In this document: positions 39,380 to 48,853 of the stretch, one piece after another
How positions within the stretch are numbered: position 1 is the first letter of the stretch
How the letters are laid out: every line of letters starts with the position of its first letter
Assembly: GCF_001424305.1 (NCBI RefSeq)
Contig: NZ_LMPD01000001.1
Location: 434,001-498,000, forward strand
From: Pedobacter sp. Leaf176
GTDB taxonomy: Bacteria > Bacteroidota > Bacteroidia > Sphingobacteriales > Sphingobacteriaceae
Direction: 5' to 3'
DNA: 64,000 nt
Notes under the pieces: model-generated
Database searches by the model: none
What the model was told of the DNA's origin: nothing
Seen by the model: only the letters and a program-made list of their open reading frames with translations
Position numbers and translations under genes: made by a program

Positions 39380-41743
39380 ATGAACAATAATTCTAGTTAC
39401 CCATCAAACATGGACGCTTCTGCTGAAGAAACAATTAACATTAAAAGTTTGATATCAAAATTAACAGATAAATGGCCCTGGTTTATCATTAGCGTGCTTT
39501 TCTGTTTATCAATAGCCTATATCTATATTAAGTATACTGCCCCAGTATATCAAATTAATGCAAAATTACTTGTAAATGATAACGACAAGGGAGGGAGTTT
39601 AAGCGCAAAAGCGAGTCCGTTGATGGATTTTGGAGGGCTTATTGGAGGTAAAAGTTCTGTCGACAATGAAGTAGAGATTTTGAAAACCAGGTTTCTTATG
39701 GAACAGGTTGTTAGGCAGATGGAACTGAATATTGTTTATTATGAAAAAAGTAAATTGATTCTTCGGGAAATCAATGAGGCCCCATTTAAAATTAAGCTCA
39801 TAAAAGGGGTTGATACTATAAAAACGATTACACTAAATGTAGATAAAGCAACAGATAATGGTTTAGAAATCTCGGGGGTTGATTTAGATAAGCATGTAAA
39901 CTGGAACGAAATATTTGATATTAATGGTGTCGGAAAATTACAGATCATCCGTACTAATAATAAAACCATACCTGATAAAAGATTTTCAGCAACAATTTTT
40001 TCAATTGACCAGCGGGTGGCAGCGCTTATGGCCTCGCTTTCTGCTTCGGTTTCGAATAAACAAGTCAGTATTATTGAGTTAGGATTGCAATATTCGCTAC
40101 CAAAAAAGGGTGAAGATATTTTGAATGCATTAATCACCCGTTATAATGAATCGAATATTGAAGATAAAAATACCATCGCGGATTCAACAACTAAGTTTAT
40201 ACAAAATAGACTTGCCGTAATTGCCCGTGAGTTGGGAGATGTTGAAAATAAGCAACAATCATTTAAGCAATCCAATGAACTTACTGACTTATCTGAACAA
40301 AGTAAGATGTTGGTGCAAACAACCAGTGCTTTAAGGAATGAGTTGGCAAAAGCTGAGGTTCAAGTTGAAGTAGTGAATGACCTGGAAAAGTATTTGAAAG
40401 ATGAAAATAAAAATAAACGGGTTTTTCCGACATCTCTTCTTCCATCTGACATGGTTTTCTCTGGCCTAATGAATCAATATAATGCACTACTGGTTGAGCG
40501 TGACAAGCAACTATTGAGTGTTACTGAAGAAAGTCCCTTTATAATTAATATAGATAATCAAATACGCAGTTTAAGAAATGGTATTTTAGGGAATGTTCAA
40601 AGCACTAAAAATACTTTAGTAGTTACAAGGAATAAATTGGTCGCTCAACTAGGTCAAATCGAAAATAGGGTAGGTGAGGTTCCTCAAATTGAAAAAAACT
40701 ATTTAATTCTTGCTAGAAATCAACAGATTAAACAGGAATTATATATTTTTCTGATGCAGAAAGCGGAAGAAACCTTGATTTCTAAGACTTCTAACATTTC
40801 AATTGCGAAGACTATTGATCCTCCAAAGGCTGAATTTCAATCCGTAGCCCCTAAGAAAGACGTTATAATGATAATTGGATTGGTTTTCGGGATTGCTATC
40901 CCAATCTTATTAATCCTGAGTATAGCTCAATTTAGTACTACTATCACTGGTAAAGAAGATATAACAAGCCGTACAAATGTTCCTGTTATCGGGGAGATCA
41001 GCCATAATGAAGATATTAATAATCTGGTAGTTGCAAATAAAGGAAGATCTGCAATATCAGAACAGTACCGGGCGTTGCGAACAAATCTTTCTTTTTATCT
41101 TAAAAATGAAAATGAAAAGATAATTCTCCTAACTTCCAGTGTTTCCGGAGAAGGTAAATCCTTTACCGCTATAAACTTAGGAAATATTTTCGCTCTAACC
41201 GGAAAAAAAGTTTTGCTGATGGAACTGGATTTGCGTAAACCTGGTTTATCAGGAAAACTAGGAGTTTCTAATAAGGTTGGATTTAGTAATTACACAATCG
41301 ATCGATCAGTTAAGATTGAAGATATTGTTAAGCCATTATCTATAAATAGCAATATGTTTATAATTTCTTCTGGTCCATTGCCACCAAATCCGGCAGAAAC
41401 ATTGATGAGCGAATACACCAAGGAGTTAATTGATGCATTGAAAAAAGAATTTGATTACATAATTATGGACGCACCACCTGTAGGTATTATAACTGATGCA
41501 CAACTTTTAGCAGATTATGCTGATGTTACATTATATTTGGTACGCCAAAGGGTAACTAAAAAAGATCATTTAGCTATAGCAGACGATTTGTATACTTCAG
41601 GGAAAATGAAAAACATGGGAATTGTCGTAAATGATATTAATAGTAAATCTTACGGTTATGGTTATGGCTACGGTAATTATGGCGTTGAGACAAAGTTACC
41701 TTGGTACAATAGAATTTTGAAATATTTAAAGTTGGGAAATTAG
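39380..41743 (+). CDS. Wzc-type chain-length regulator with BY-kinase domain
   Basis: Wzz domain; Walker A TSSVSGEGKSFTAINLG; A' LLMELDLRKPGLSG; Walker B YIIMDAPPVG; C-terminal Tyr cluster SYGYGYGYGNYG. Confidence 0.95.
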   Translation: MNNNSSYPSNMDASAEETINIKSLISKLTDKWPWFIISVLFCLSIAYIYIKYTAPVYQINAKLLVNDNDKGGSLSAKASPLMDFGGLIGGKSSVDNEVEILKTRFLMEQVVRQMELNIVYYEKSKLILREINEAPFKIKLIKGVDTIKTITLNVDKATDNGLEISGVDLDKHVNWNEIFDINGVGKLQIIRTNNKTIPDKRFSATIFSIDQRVAALMASLSASVSNKQVSIIELGLQYSLPKKGEDILNALITRYNESNIEDKNTIADSTTKFIQNRLAVIARELGDVENKQQSFKQSNELTDLSEQSKMLVQTTSALRNELAKAEVQVEVVNDLEKYLKDENKNKRVFPTSLLPSDMVFSGLMNQYNALLVERDKQLLSVTEESPFIINIDNQIRSLRNGILGNVQSTKNTLVVTRNKLVAQLGQIENRVGEVPQIEKNYLILARNQQIKQELYIFLMQKAEETLISKTSNISIAKTIDPPKAEFQSVAPKKDVIMIIGLVFGIAIPILLILSIAQFSTTITGKEDITSRTNVPVIGEISHNEDINNLVVANKGRSAISEQYRALRTNLSFYLKNENEKIILLTSSVSGEGKSFTAINLGNIFALTGKKVLLMELDLRKPGLSGKLGVSNKVGFSNYTIDRSVKIEDIVKPLSINSNMFIISSGPLPPNPAETLMSEYTKELIDALKKEFDYIIMDAPPVGIITDAQLLADYADVTLYLVRQRVTKKDHLAIADDLYTSGKMKNMGIVVNDINSKSYGYGYGYGNYGVETKLPWYNRILKYLKLGN

Positions 41744-41753
41744 GATTATAAAA

Positions 41754-43037
41754 TTGGAAAAACCTTATAAAATTGCAATTATCGGCTTAGGGTATGTAGG
41801 ATTACCTTTAGCATTAGAATTTGGAAAAAAGTTTAATGTTATTGGATTTGATATTAACGCCAACCGAATTAATGAATTAAAATCAGGAAATGATTCAACT
41901 AAAGAAGCAGACCTGACGATATTACACGATTTATTAAATAGTAGTTCTACATCTAATGGATTAGAATTTTCTTATGAAACTAGTTCGCTTGCTGATTGTA
42001 ACATATACATTGTTACAGTTCCCACTCCTATAAATCAATTTAAGGCTCCCGATTTAGCTCCTTTGATAAATGCGTCAACGATGTTGGGGAAAGTTTTAAG
42101 TGAGGGTGATATCGTAATATACGAGTCAACTGTATATCCTGGTTGTACAGAGGAAGAGTGCGTTCCAATCCTTGAAAAATTTTCTGGGCTCAAGTACAAT
42201 TCAGGCTTTTTTTGCGGGTATTCTCCAGAGCGCATAAACCCAGGTGATAAAGTTAATACTTTAACAAAAATTATGAAAGTTACCTCAGGCTCTACACCTG
42301 AAGTAGCTGATATTGTAGATGAGCTTTATTCTAGCATAATTGTTGCAGGCACCTATAAAGCTGCCAGTATAAAGGTTGCTGAAGCCAGTAAAGCAATTGA
42401 AAATGCACAACGTGATGTCAATATTTCATTCGTTAACGAACTTGCTCTAATTTTTGACAGAATTGGTATTGATACACAGGATGTTATTGAAGCTGCCGGA
42501 ACAAAGTGGAACTTCTTAAAGTATAAGCCAGGTCTTGTTGGAGGTCATTGCATCGGAGTTGATCCTTATTATTTAGCCCATAAGGCTGAATCTTTAGGAT
42601 ATCACCCTCAAGTTATTTTATCGGGAAGAAGAGTCAATGATAATATGGGGATGTTTGTAGCAAACAAAGCCATTAAACTCATGATTAATAAAGGACATAG
42701 AATAAATGGTGCAAAGGCGCTTATACTAGGGATGACATTTAAAGAAGATTGTCCAGATATACGCAATTCCAGGGTTATTGATATTTTTAATGAATTAAAT
42801 CAATTTGGATTAAATGTCTCAGTTTATGACCCTCATGCTGACAAGATTCAGGTCAAGGAAGAGTATAATATAAATTTGATTGATCGCATCAGTACTGACT
42901 ATGATTTAATAGTATTAGCGGTAAGTCATAAAGAATTCAAGGATATTAATTATCCGGGGATTAAAGCGAGTGAAACGAGTATTATTTTTGATATTAAATC
43001 ATTTCTCGATCGTTCATTAGTTGACGGTCGCTTGTAA
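41754..43037 (+). CDS. Nucleotide sugar dehydrogenase (TviB/WbpA-like), copy 2
   Basis: IAIIGLGYVGLPLALEFGKKFNVIGFD; YESTVYPGCTEEECVP; YSPERINPGDK; YKPGLVGGHCIGVDPYYLAHK; TTG start. Confidence 0.9.
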   Translation: MEKPYKIAIIGLGYVGLPLALEFGKKFNVIGFDINANRINELKSGNDSTKEADLTILHDLLNSSSTSNGLEFSYETSSLADCNIYIVTVPTPINQFKAPDLAPLINASTMLGKVLSEGDIVIYESTVYPGCTEEECVPILEKFSGLKYNSGFFCGYSPERINPGDKVNTLTKIMKVTSGSTPEVADIVDELYSSIIVAGTYKAASIKVAEASKAIENAQRDVNISFVNELALIFDRIGIDTQDVIEAAGTKWNFLKYKPGLVGGHCIGVDPYYLAHKAESLGYHPQVILSGRRVNDNMGMFVANKAIKLMINKGHRINGAKALILGMTFKEDCPDIRNSRVIDIFNELNQFGLNVSVYDPHADKIQVKEEYNINLIDRISTDYDLIVLAVSHKEFKDINYPGIKASETSIIFDIKSFLDRSLVDGRL

Positions 43038-44049
43038 TTTTAGTATGAATAATAAATTTTTAATTATTGCTGAGATAGGGCAGGCACACGATGGTAGCTT
43101 AGGAATTCTACACTCTTATATAGATGCATTAGCCGATACTGGCGTTAATGCAATCAAATTTCAGACTCATATAGCAGATGCAGAAAGCAGCATGCACGAG
43201 CCATTTCGTGTTCCTTTCAGTTATGTCGATAAAACGAGATATGACTATTGGAAAAGAATGGAATTTACAGCCGACCAGTGGTTAGGAATAAAGCAGCACT
43301 GCGATGATAAAGGTGTAGAATTTATTTCATCACCGTTTTCTATTGAGGCTGTGAATTTACTTGAAAATCTCAACGTTAAGAGGTATAAAATTGCTTCTGG
43401 AGAAATATCTAATAAGCTGATGCTTAATAAAATAAGGTCAATTGGTAAGCCAGTTATCTTATCATCAGGATTAAGCGATTTTGAAAATCTGGCGGCGGCT
43501 ATAAATTATTTATCAGAAGGTATAACCGACATATCTTTATTGCAATGCACAACAATGTACCCTACTCCCCCAGAACATGTTGGATTGAATGTGGTACCGG
43601 AATATGGAAGACAATTTAATTTGCCATATGGCATTTCGGATCATTCTGGAACTATTTACCCTTGTTTAGCAGCAGCAGCTTTGGGTGCCACAATTTTTGA
43701 ATTCCATGCTGTTTTTGATAAAAAAATGTTTGGACCAGATAGTATTGCATCTCTTGATATTGGATCGATCAAACAGTTAGTAGAAGGATTAAAATTTTTA
43801 GAGATTGCAGTTTCGAATCCTGTAACTAAAGATAGCGCTAAACTTCAAACATTGAGGAACATGTTTGGTAAATCTATAGCTATAAATAAAGATTTGCATG
43901 CAGGTCATATATTGACTATCGACGACCTGGAGTCAAAAAAACCTGCCGGGTTTGGCGTCGACGCTATTGAATTTGAAAAAATTATAGGTAAAACACTATC
44001 AAGAGAGATGAATAGGAACGATTTTTTAAACTTTGATGATGTTAACTAA
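43021..44049 (+). CDS. neuB: N-acetylneuraminate synthase family protein (NeuB-like)
   Basis: LIIAEIGQAHDGSLG; AIKFQTH; FISSPFS; KIASGEISNKLMLNKI; LLQCTTMYPTPPEHVGLNVVPEYG; GISDHSG; C-terminal SAF-like region. First in-frame ATG after the overlap is at 43045. Confidence 0.88.
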   Translation: MTVACNFSMNNKFLIIAEIGQAHDGSLGILHSYIDALADTGVNAIKFQTHIADAESSMHEPFRVPFSYVDKTRYDYWKRMEFTADQWLGIKQHCDDKGVEFISSPFSIEAVNLLENLNVKRYKIASGEISNKLMLNKIRSIGKPVILSSGLSDFENLAAAINYLSEGITDISLLQCTTMYPTPPEHVGLNVVPEYGRQFNLPYGISDHSGTIYPCLAAAALGATIFEFHAVFDKKMFGPDSIASLDIGSIKQLVEGLKFLEIAVSNPVTKDSAKLQTLRNMFGKSIAINKDLHAGHILTIDDLESKKPAGFGVDAIEFEKIIGKTLSREMNRNDFLNFDDVN

Positions 44050-45193
44050 AAGAAAGATTTGTGTCGTAATCACAGCTAGGCCAAGCTATAGCCGAATAAA
44101 AACAGCGTTAATAGCACTACAGAAACATCCTAATATTGAATTGCAGATTGTATTGGCTGCATCTGCATTGCTTGAACGTTATGGATCAGCTCATCTGATT
44201 ATAGAACAGGATGGTTTTGATATTAATGCCAAAGTTTTCAATATCATAGAAGGCGAAAACTTAACTTCGGCTGCAAGAACTACTGGTATTGGTATTGTTG
44301 AACTTGCGCCGGTTTTTGAGCGTTTAAAACCTGATGCAGTCGTTACAATTGCAGATCGATTTGAAACAATCGCTACAGCAATTGCTGCTTCATATATGAA
44401 TATTCCACTGATCCATATTCAAGGAGGAGAAGTAACCGGAAATATTGATGAAAAAGTTAGACATGCGATTACAAAATTAGCTGATCTTCATCTCGTTGCA
44501 TCACCAAAAGCGAAAGAAAGAGTGATTAAAATGGGAGAGCATGAGACATCTGTATATTTAACAGGATGCCCTTCGATAGATATTGCCAAAGAACTCGATT
44601 CGGAATTCACAAATGAATTGTTAGAAAAATACCAGGGCGTAGGAAATAAAATAGACATAAACAAACCATTTTTAGTTGTACTCCAACACCCGGTAACTAC
44701 GGAGTATGAAAGCTCCAGAAACCAAATAGAAGTTACGTTAAATGCAGTTCACGAATCAGGAATTCCAACCATGTGGTTTTGGCCAAATGTTGATGCTGGT
44801 TCTGATGGTACATCAAAAGGAATTAGGATTTTTAGAGAAAAACATACCACATCAAATATTTTCTTTCTAAAGAATATGGAACCTCAAGATTTTTTGATGC
44901 TATTGAAAAAGTCGGCATGTTTAATTGGTAATTCTAGTGTGGGAATTAGAGAAAGTGCTTATTTGGGGGTTCCCGTAATTAACATAGGCTCAAGACAAAG
45001 TGGAAGAGAAAGAGGAGATAATGTGAAAGATGTGGCGCATGATGAGGCAGAATTAAAAGCAGCTATCCAATTACAAATTAACCATGGTAAATATGAAAGT
45101 TCATTTATTTATGGCGATGGGCAGGCAGGAGAGAAAATAGCTCAGGTGATTGCTGAAGCGCCTTTAAACTTTCATAAACAATTATCATACTAA
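44033..45193 (+). CDS. neuC: UDP-N-acetylglucosamine 2-epimerase, hydrolysing (NeuC-like)
   Basis: ICVVITARPSYSRIKTAL; ADRFETIATAIAASYMNIPLIHIQGGEVTGNIDEKVRHAITKLADLH; VLQHPVTTEY; LIGNSSVGIRESAYLGVPVINIGSRQ. Confidence 0.93.
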   Translation: MMMLTKRKICVVITARPSYSRIKTALIALQKHPNIELQIVLAASALLERYGSAHLIIEQDGFDINAKVFNIIEGENLTSAARTTGIGIVELAPVFERLKPDAVVTIADRFETIATAIAASYMNIPLIHIQGGEVTGNIDEKVRHAITKLADLHLVASPKAKERVIKMGEHETSVYLTGCPSIDIAKELDSEFTNELLEKYQGVGNKIDINKPFLVVLQHPVTTEYESSRNQIEVTLNAVHESGIPTMWFWPNVDAGSDGTSKGIRIFREKHTTSNIFFLKNMEPQDFLMLLKKSACLIGNSSVGIRESAYLGVPVINIGSRQSGRERGDNVKDVAHDEAELKAAIQLQINHGKYESSFIYGDGQAGEKIAQVIAEAPLNFHKQLSY

Positions 45194-46146
45194 TGAAAAC
45201 CGTACTTATTTTTGAGCCCCTGGATTTTTCAGCTAAAGTTATTGCAACCTTAACTGAACATGGTTTTGAGGTTTCACTAAATAAGGACAATATATCAATC
45301 AGGGAAGCTTTAGAAAAATACAGTCTTATTTACATGAGATTGGGCGTGAAGATTGACGCTAAATTGCTCGATGAATGTAATTCTATTAAATGTAGATTTA
45401 TCTTAATTCCTGCAACAGGGATAGATCACGTTGATGAACAAGCATGTTATAAACATCAGATTCAAATTATTTCTTTTAAAAACAAGAAAGAACTGTTAAA
45501 AGACATTCGTGCAACCGCCGAACTCACTATGGCACTAACCTTAACTTTGTTAAGGAATATTATTCCGGCTATTGAAAGCACTAAAAGTGGAATATGGAAT
45601 AGAGACCTATTTAGAGGGAGGGATATATTTGGAAAAAAAGTAGGTATAATTGGATATGGTAGGTTGGGAAGTATTGTTTCAAACTATTTCCATACTTTTG
45701 GCGCAATCGTGCAGGTATATGAAAAAAATGCTGTCGAATTACCTTCTCATTTTGAAAGAGCTTCGAGTATAAACGACATCTTTTTAAACAATGAGATCAT
45801 AACGTTACATGTCGATTATCAGGAAAGCAATATTCAGCTGATCAATAGCAGTAATTTAATGTTGGCTACAAAACAACCTGTTTTCATTAATACTTCAAGG
45901 GGACAATTAGTGAATGAAGCAGATTTGCTCGTTGCACTTGAAAATAAAGTTATTGGCGGTGCTGCCATTGATGTGGTTAATGAGGAATTGGGATTTAATC
46001 CTAAAAATCCACTTGTAGCCTACGCAAATCACCATAGTAATTTAATCATTACCCCACATATTGGCGGTTGTACCATAGATTCTAGTCACAAAACTGAAGA
46101 GATTATTACCAATGAATTGTTGGATCTAATTAAAAATGAAGTGTAA
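45193..46146 (+). CDS. D-isomer-specific 2-hydroxyacid dehydrogenase family protein
   Basis: KKVGIIGYGRLGSIVSNYFHTFGAIVQVYE; NTSRGQLVNEADLLVALENKVIGGAAIDVV; ITPHIGGCTIDS (catalytic R/E/H pattern). Confidence 0.9.
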   Translation: MKTVLIFEPLDFSAKVIATLTEHGFEVSLNKDNISIREALEKYSLIYMRLGVKIDAKLLDECNSIKCRFILIPATGIDHVDEQACYKHQIQIISFKNKKELLKDIRATAELTMALTLTLLRNIIPAIESTKSGIWNRDLFRGRDIFGKKVGIIGYGRLGSIVSNYFHTFGAIVQVYEKNAVELPSHFERASSINDIFLNNEIITLHVDYQESNIQLINSSNLMLATKQPVFINTSRGQLVNEADLLVALENKVIGGAAIDVVNEELGFNPKNPLVAYANHHSNLIITPHIGGCTIDSSHKTEEIITNELLDLIKNEV

Positions 46147-46829
46147 TGAAAAAGATTTTAACGATTATTCCCGCTCGTAAGAACTCTAAACGGTTGCCAG
46201 GTAAAAATGTTAAACTTTTTAATGGACTTCCACTAATAGAACATACAATTAAATTGGCTAACAATTTGCCTAATGAATATGATGTTGTGGTGAGTACAGA
46301 TGATTCGACTATTCAGCAAATTGCAGAAAAATATGAAAGAGTAAGTTTTTTTTTACGTCCAGATGAACTTGCCGCGGATGAATCTCCTGCAATTGACTAT
46401 GTAAATTATACTTTATCGCTGTTAAAGGATGAATATGAAGCCGTTTTAATCTTACAACCAACATCTCCATTTACTTTGATGGAAGATATTTCAGCGTGCG
46501 TCAAATTATTCAAAGAGAAAAAACCAGCAACAGTGGTGAGTGTTGTGAAAGTTAATCACATGTATCATCCTGACAAGTTCAAATTATTAGTCGATGACGG
46601 GATTTTGAAAGATTATTTTGGTGAAGAGAAGGCAACAGCATATCAATTTATGGCTGAGGTTCATGTAAGAAACTGTTCAATTTACCTTAGTCATATAGAT
46701 ACCATAAAAAAGCTCAATAAAATTATAGCAGAACCTTGTTTAGGGTATGAAATGCCAGCAGAAAGGTCTATAGATATCAATGATCAACTCGATTTTGATT
46801 TCGCTGAATTTCTTTTAACCAGGTATTAA
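46146..46829 (+). CDS. neuA: Acylneuraminate cytidylyltransferase (NeuA-like)
   Basis: TIIPARKNSKRLPGKNVKLFNGLPLIEHTI; VVVSTDDSTI; ILQPTSPF; DINDQLDFDFAEFLL. Confidence 0.92.
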   Translation: MKKILTIIPARKNSKRLPGKNVKLFNGLPLIEHTIKLANNLPNEYDVVVSTDDSTIQQIAEKYERVSFFLRPDELAADESPAIDYVNYTLSLLKDEYEAVLILQPTSPFTLMEDISACVKLFKEKKPATVVSVVKVNHMYHPDKFKLLVDDGILKDYFGEEKATAYQFMAEVHVRNCSIYLSHIDTIKKLNKIIAEPCLGYEMPAERSIDINDQLDFDFAEFLLTRY

Positions 46830-46830
46830 A

Positions 46831-48042
46831 ATGGTTAAAAAACTAGCAAAATATTTATTCAGTAATTACCTTTCGGTTGTGTTGAATGTATTTCGATCAT
46901 TTGCATTGGCAAAGATTTTATTGCCTCAAAGCTTAGGTGCGTGGTCGCTGGTTTCTACATTTTTGGGCTATTTCCGGTATTATAATCTTGGTTTTAATTC
47001 TCTTGCATATTACCGGGCAGGTAAAACGGGAAGTGTAGAACTTTATAGTTCGCTTCTGATCCGTACAAACGTGATGTTAACCATTGTATTTGGGTTAATT
47101 TATACCGTAATTTTCGGCTTTACACAAATTGATCAGTTTTCTACATTGGGCTATTTTCCCATTATAGTAGCCTTTTTTGTAAGTTCTATTTTCATTACCC
47201 AATTTTCTGAAACTTATGTCGCAATTAATAAAATCGGAGCAAGTTTTAATACAATAGCCACTTATACTAATATTTTAGCAATTACGGGATTTGTTTTTGT
47301 AATTGTTGGTGCAATGTATGGAAACTTAAATGGGATGCTGATTGGTAATTTGGTTTCCTCATTTATCGGTTTAGTTTATCTTCGAAAGAAAACTTTCATT
47401 ACCAAATTTAGACCTAAGCTTTATTACCAAAGACTAAAGGTTTTTTTCATCAGAAGCTCAAAAATGATTGTGCCGTCGTTACTTTCAATTGCCTATACGT
47501 CATCTGATATCTGGATGATCAATTATCGATTTTCATTAGAAGAAAATGGCTATTTTTCACTCATCCAAACCTTCATTACTGTTTTACTGATTTTACCATC
47601 TTCAGTTGCTGTATTTTACTATTCCAGCAATGCGAAAAACATGATTAAAAATGAAAAGCAGGTGTATAAACTTACAGGAATTAACTTTGTACTAACCGGC
47701 GTTCTTGTGGGTGCTTCTTATATCATCATGAGTCTTTTTGTACAATATTTTGCCCCTGAATATCATAAATCAATAGCTATTTTTGCCGTCCTTGCCTTTT
47801 CCATTCCATTTCTTTCTATCAGAAATGTAATGGTTGATGTGCTCATTGTAAAGAATAAACTTTTGCCGTTAAATGTCGCCGTTGTTTTACTTATACTATT
47901 GAAAATCACTATACTTGCGCTTGTAAATATTGATCGCTTTTACCTGGGCATCGCTGGTTTAAATGTGTGTTACGGATTGGTAGTGTTAACGGTTTTTACA
48001 TTCATACATTACATCAAACCAATAAAAACAAAAATTAAATGA
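46831..48042 (+). CDS. Wzx-type polysaccharide flippase (second)
   Basis: Multi-TM; FRSFALAKILLPQSLGAWSLVSTFLGYFRYYNLGFNSLAYY. Confidence 0.85.
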   Translation: MVKKLAKYLFSNYLSVVLNVFRSFALAKILLPQSLGAWSLVSTFLGYFRYYNLGFNSLAYYRAGKTGSVELYSSLLIRTNVMLTIVFGLIYTVIFGFTQIDQFSTLGYFPIIVAFFVSSIFITQFSETYVAINKIGASFNTIATYTNILAITGFVFVIVGAMYGNLNGMLIGNLVSSFIGLVYLRKKTFITKFRPKLYYQRLKVFFIRSSKMIVPSLLSIAYTSSDIWMINYRFSLEENGYFSLIQTFITVLLILPSSVAVFYYSSNAKNMIKNEKQVYKLTGINFVLTGVLVGASYIIMSLFVQYFAPEYHKSIAIFAVLAFSIPFLSIRNVMVDVLIVKNKLLPLNVAVVLLILLKITILALVNIDRFYLGIAGLNVCYGLVVLTVFTFIHYIKPIKTKIK

Positions 48043-48848
48043 AATTAATAGCTTGCATTCCTTTAAAAAACGAAGCTTGGGTAATTAAATATACATTATC
48101 TGCGCTCTCTGAGTTTGTCGATGAAATTATCGCATTAGATGATGGGTCATCAGATGATAGCATTAAAATTTTAGAAAGTTACCCGAAGGTTACGCAGATA
48201 ATTAAAAATAAACCAAGATCGGATAAGTTCCGTAATGAACCATTAAACTGGAATAGATTAACTAAAGCGGCGATCGAAAGAGGGGCAGACTGGATTTTTT
48301 ATACAGATGCAGATGAAATGGTAGAACCCCGAATTAAAGATGAGATCAGGGTGATGATGGAAGCTAAAGACGTGGATGTTTACCAATTCAAAAAGATATC
48401 TCCTTGGAGAGGTTATGATTTTTATCGTTCAGAAAGCGATAAATGGGTTTCGCCGGCAAAAAATGTATTGAATCCAATTCTAATCAGGGCAACTGAGCGT
48501 TTAACCTGGCCAAATCCAAAAGGTGATTTTAAAAAGAGAATTGCTAAGTTGATTTTGAGAGGTGAGCCACTCAGACCAACAATTGGACGTAATTTCCCAT
48601 TGGGATTGAAAGGGAAAGTAGTAGAAAGAAATGATCTCATGTCCGTTCATTTTAATAATATAAGTTATGACTCTTTAATTAAAAAACAGATTAATTATGC
48701 GATTAACGAAAAAATAGAAAAACCATATAAAACAAATCAACAGATCATTGATTGGGTATTTTTTAGATTAGATGAAGCAGGTATGGAACTTACACCGGTA
48801 AACCAAGACTGGTATTGGAAAGATTATTTAAAACAAATTGAGCTTTAA
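48039..48848 (+). CDS. Glycosyltransferase family 2
   Basis: IACIPLKNEAWVIKYTLSALSEFVDEIIALDDGSSDDSIKIL; YTDADEMVEP. Confidence 0.9.
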   Translation: MKLIACIPLKNEAWVIKYTLSALSEFVDEIIALDDGSSDDSIKILESYPKVTQIIKNKPRSDKFRNEPLNWNRLTKAAIERGADWIFYTDADEMVEPRIKDEIRVMMEAKDVDVYQFKKISPWRGYDFYRSESDKWVSPAKNVLNPILIRATERLTWPNPKGDFKKRIAKLILRGEPLRPTIGRNFPLGLKGKVVERNDLMSVHFNNISYDSLIKKQINYAINEKIEKPYKTNQQIIDWVFFRLDEAGMELTPVNQDWYWKDYLKQIEL

Positions 48849-48853
48849 GCAAA

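Noticed and set aside
39739-40137. 132-aa minus-strand ORF
   Set aside because: Antisense shadow within the Wzc-like gene.
41650-41700. GGTTATGGTTATGGCTACGG microsatellite-like tract
   Set aside because: Explained by the tyrosine/glycine cluster at the C-terminus of the BY-kinase, a normal feature of that family.
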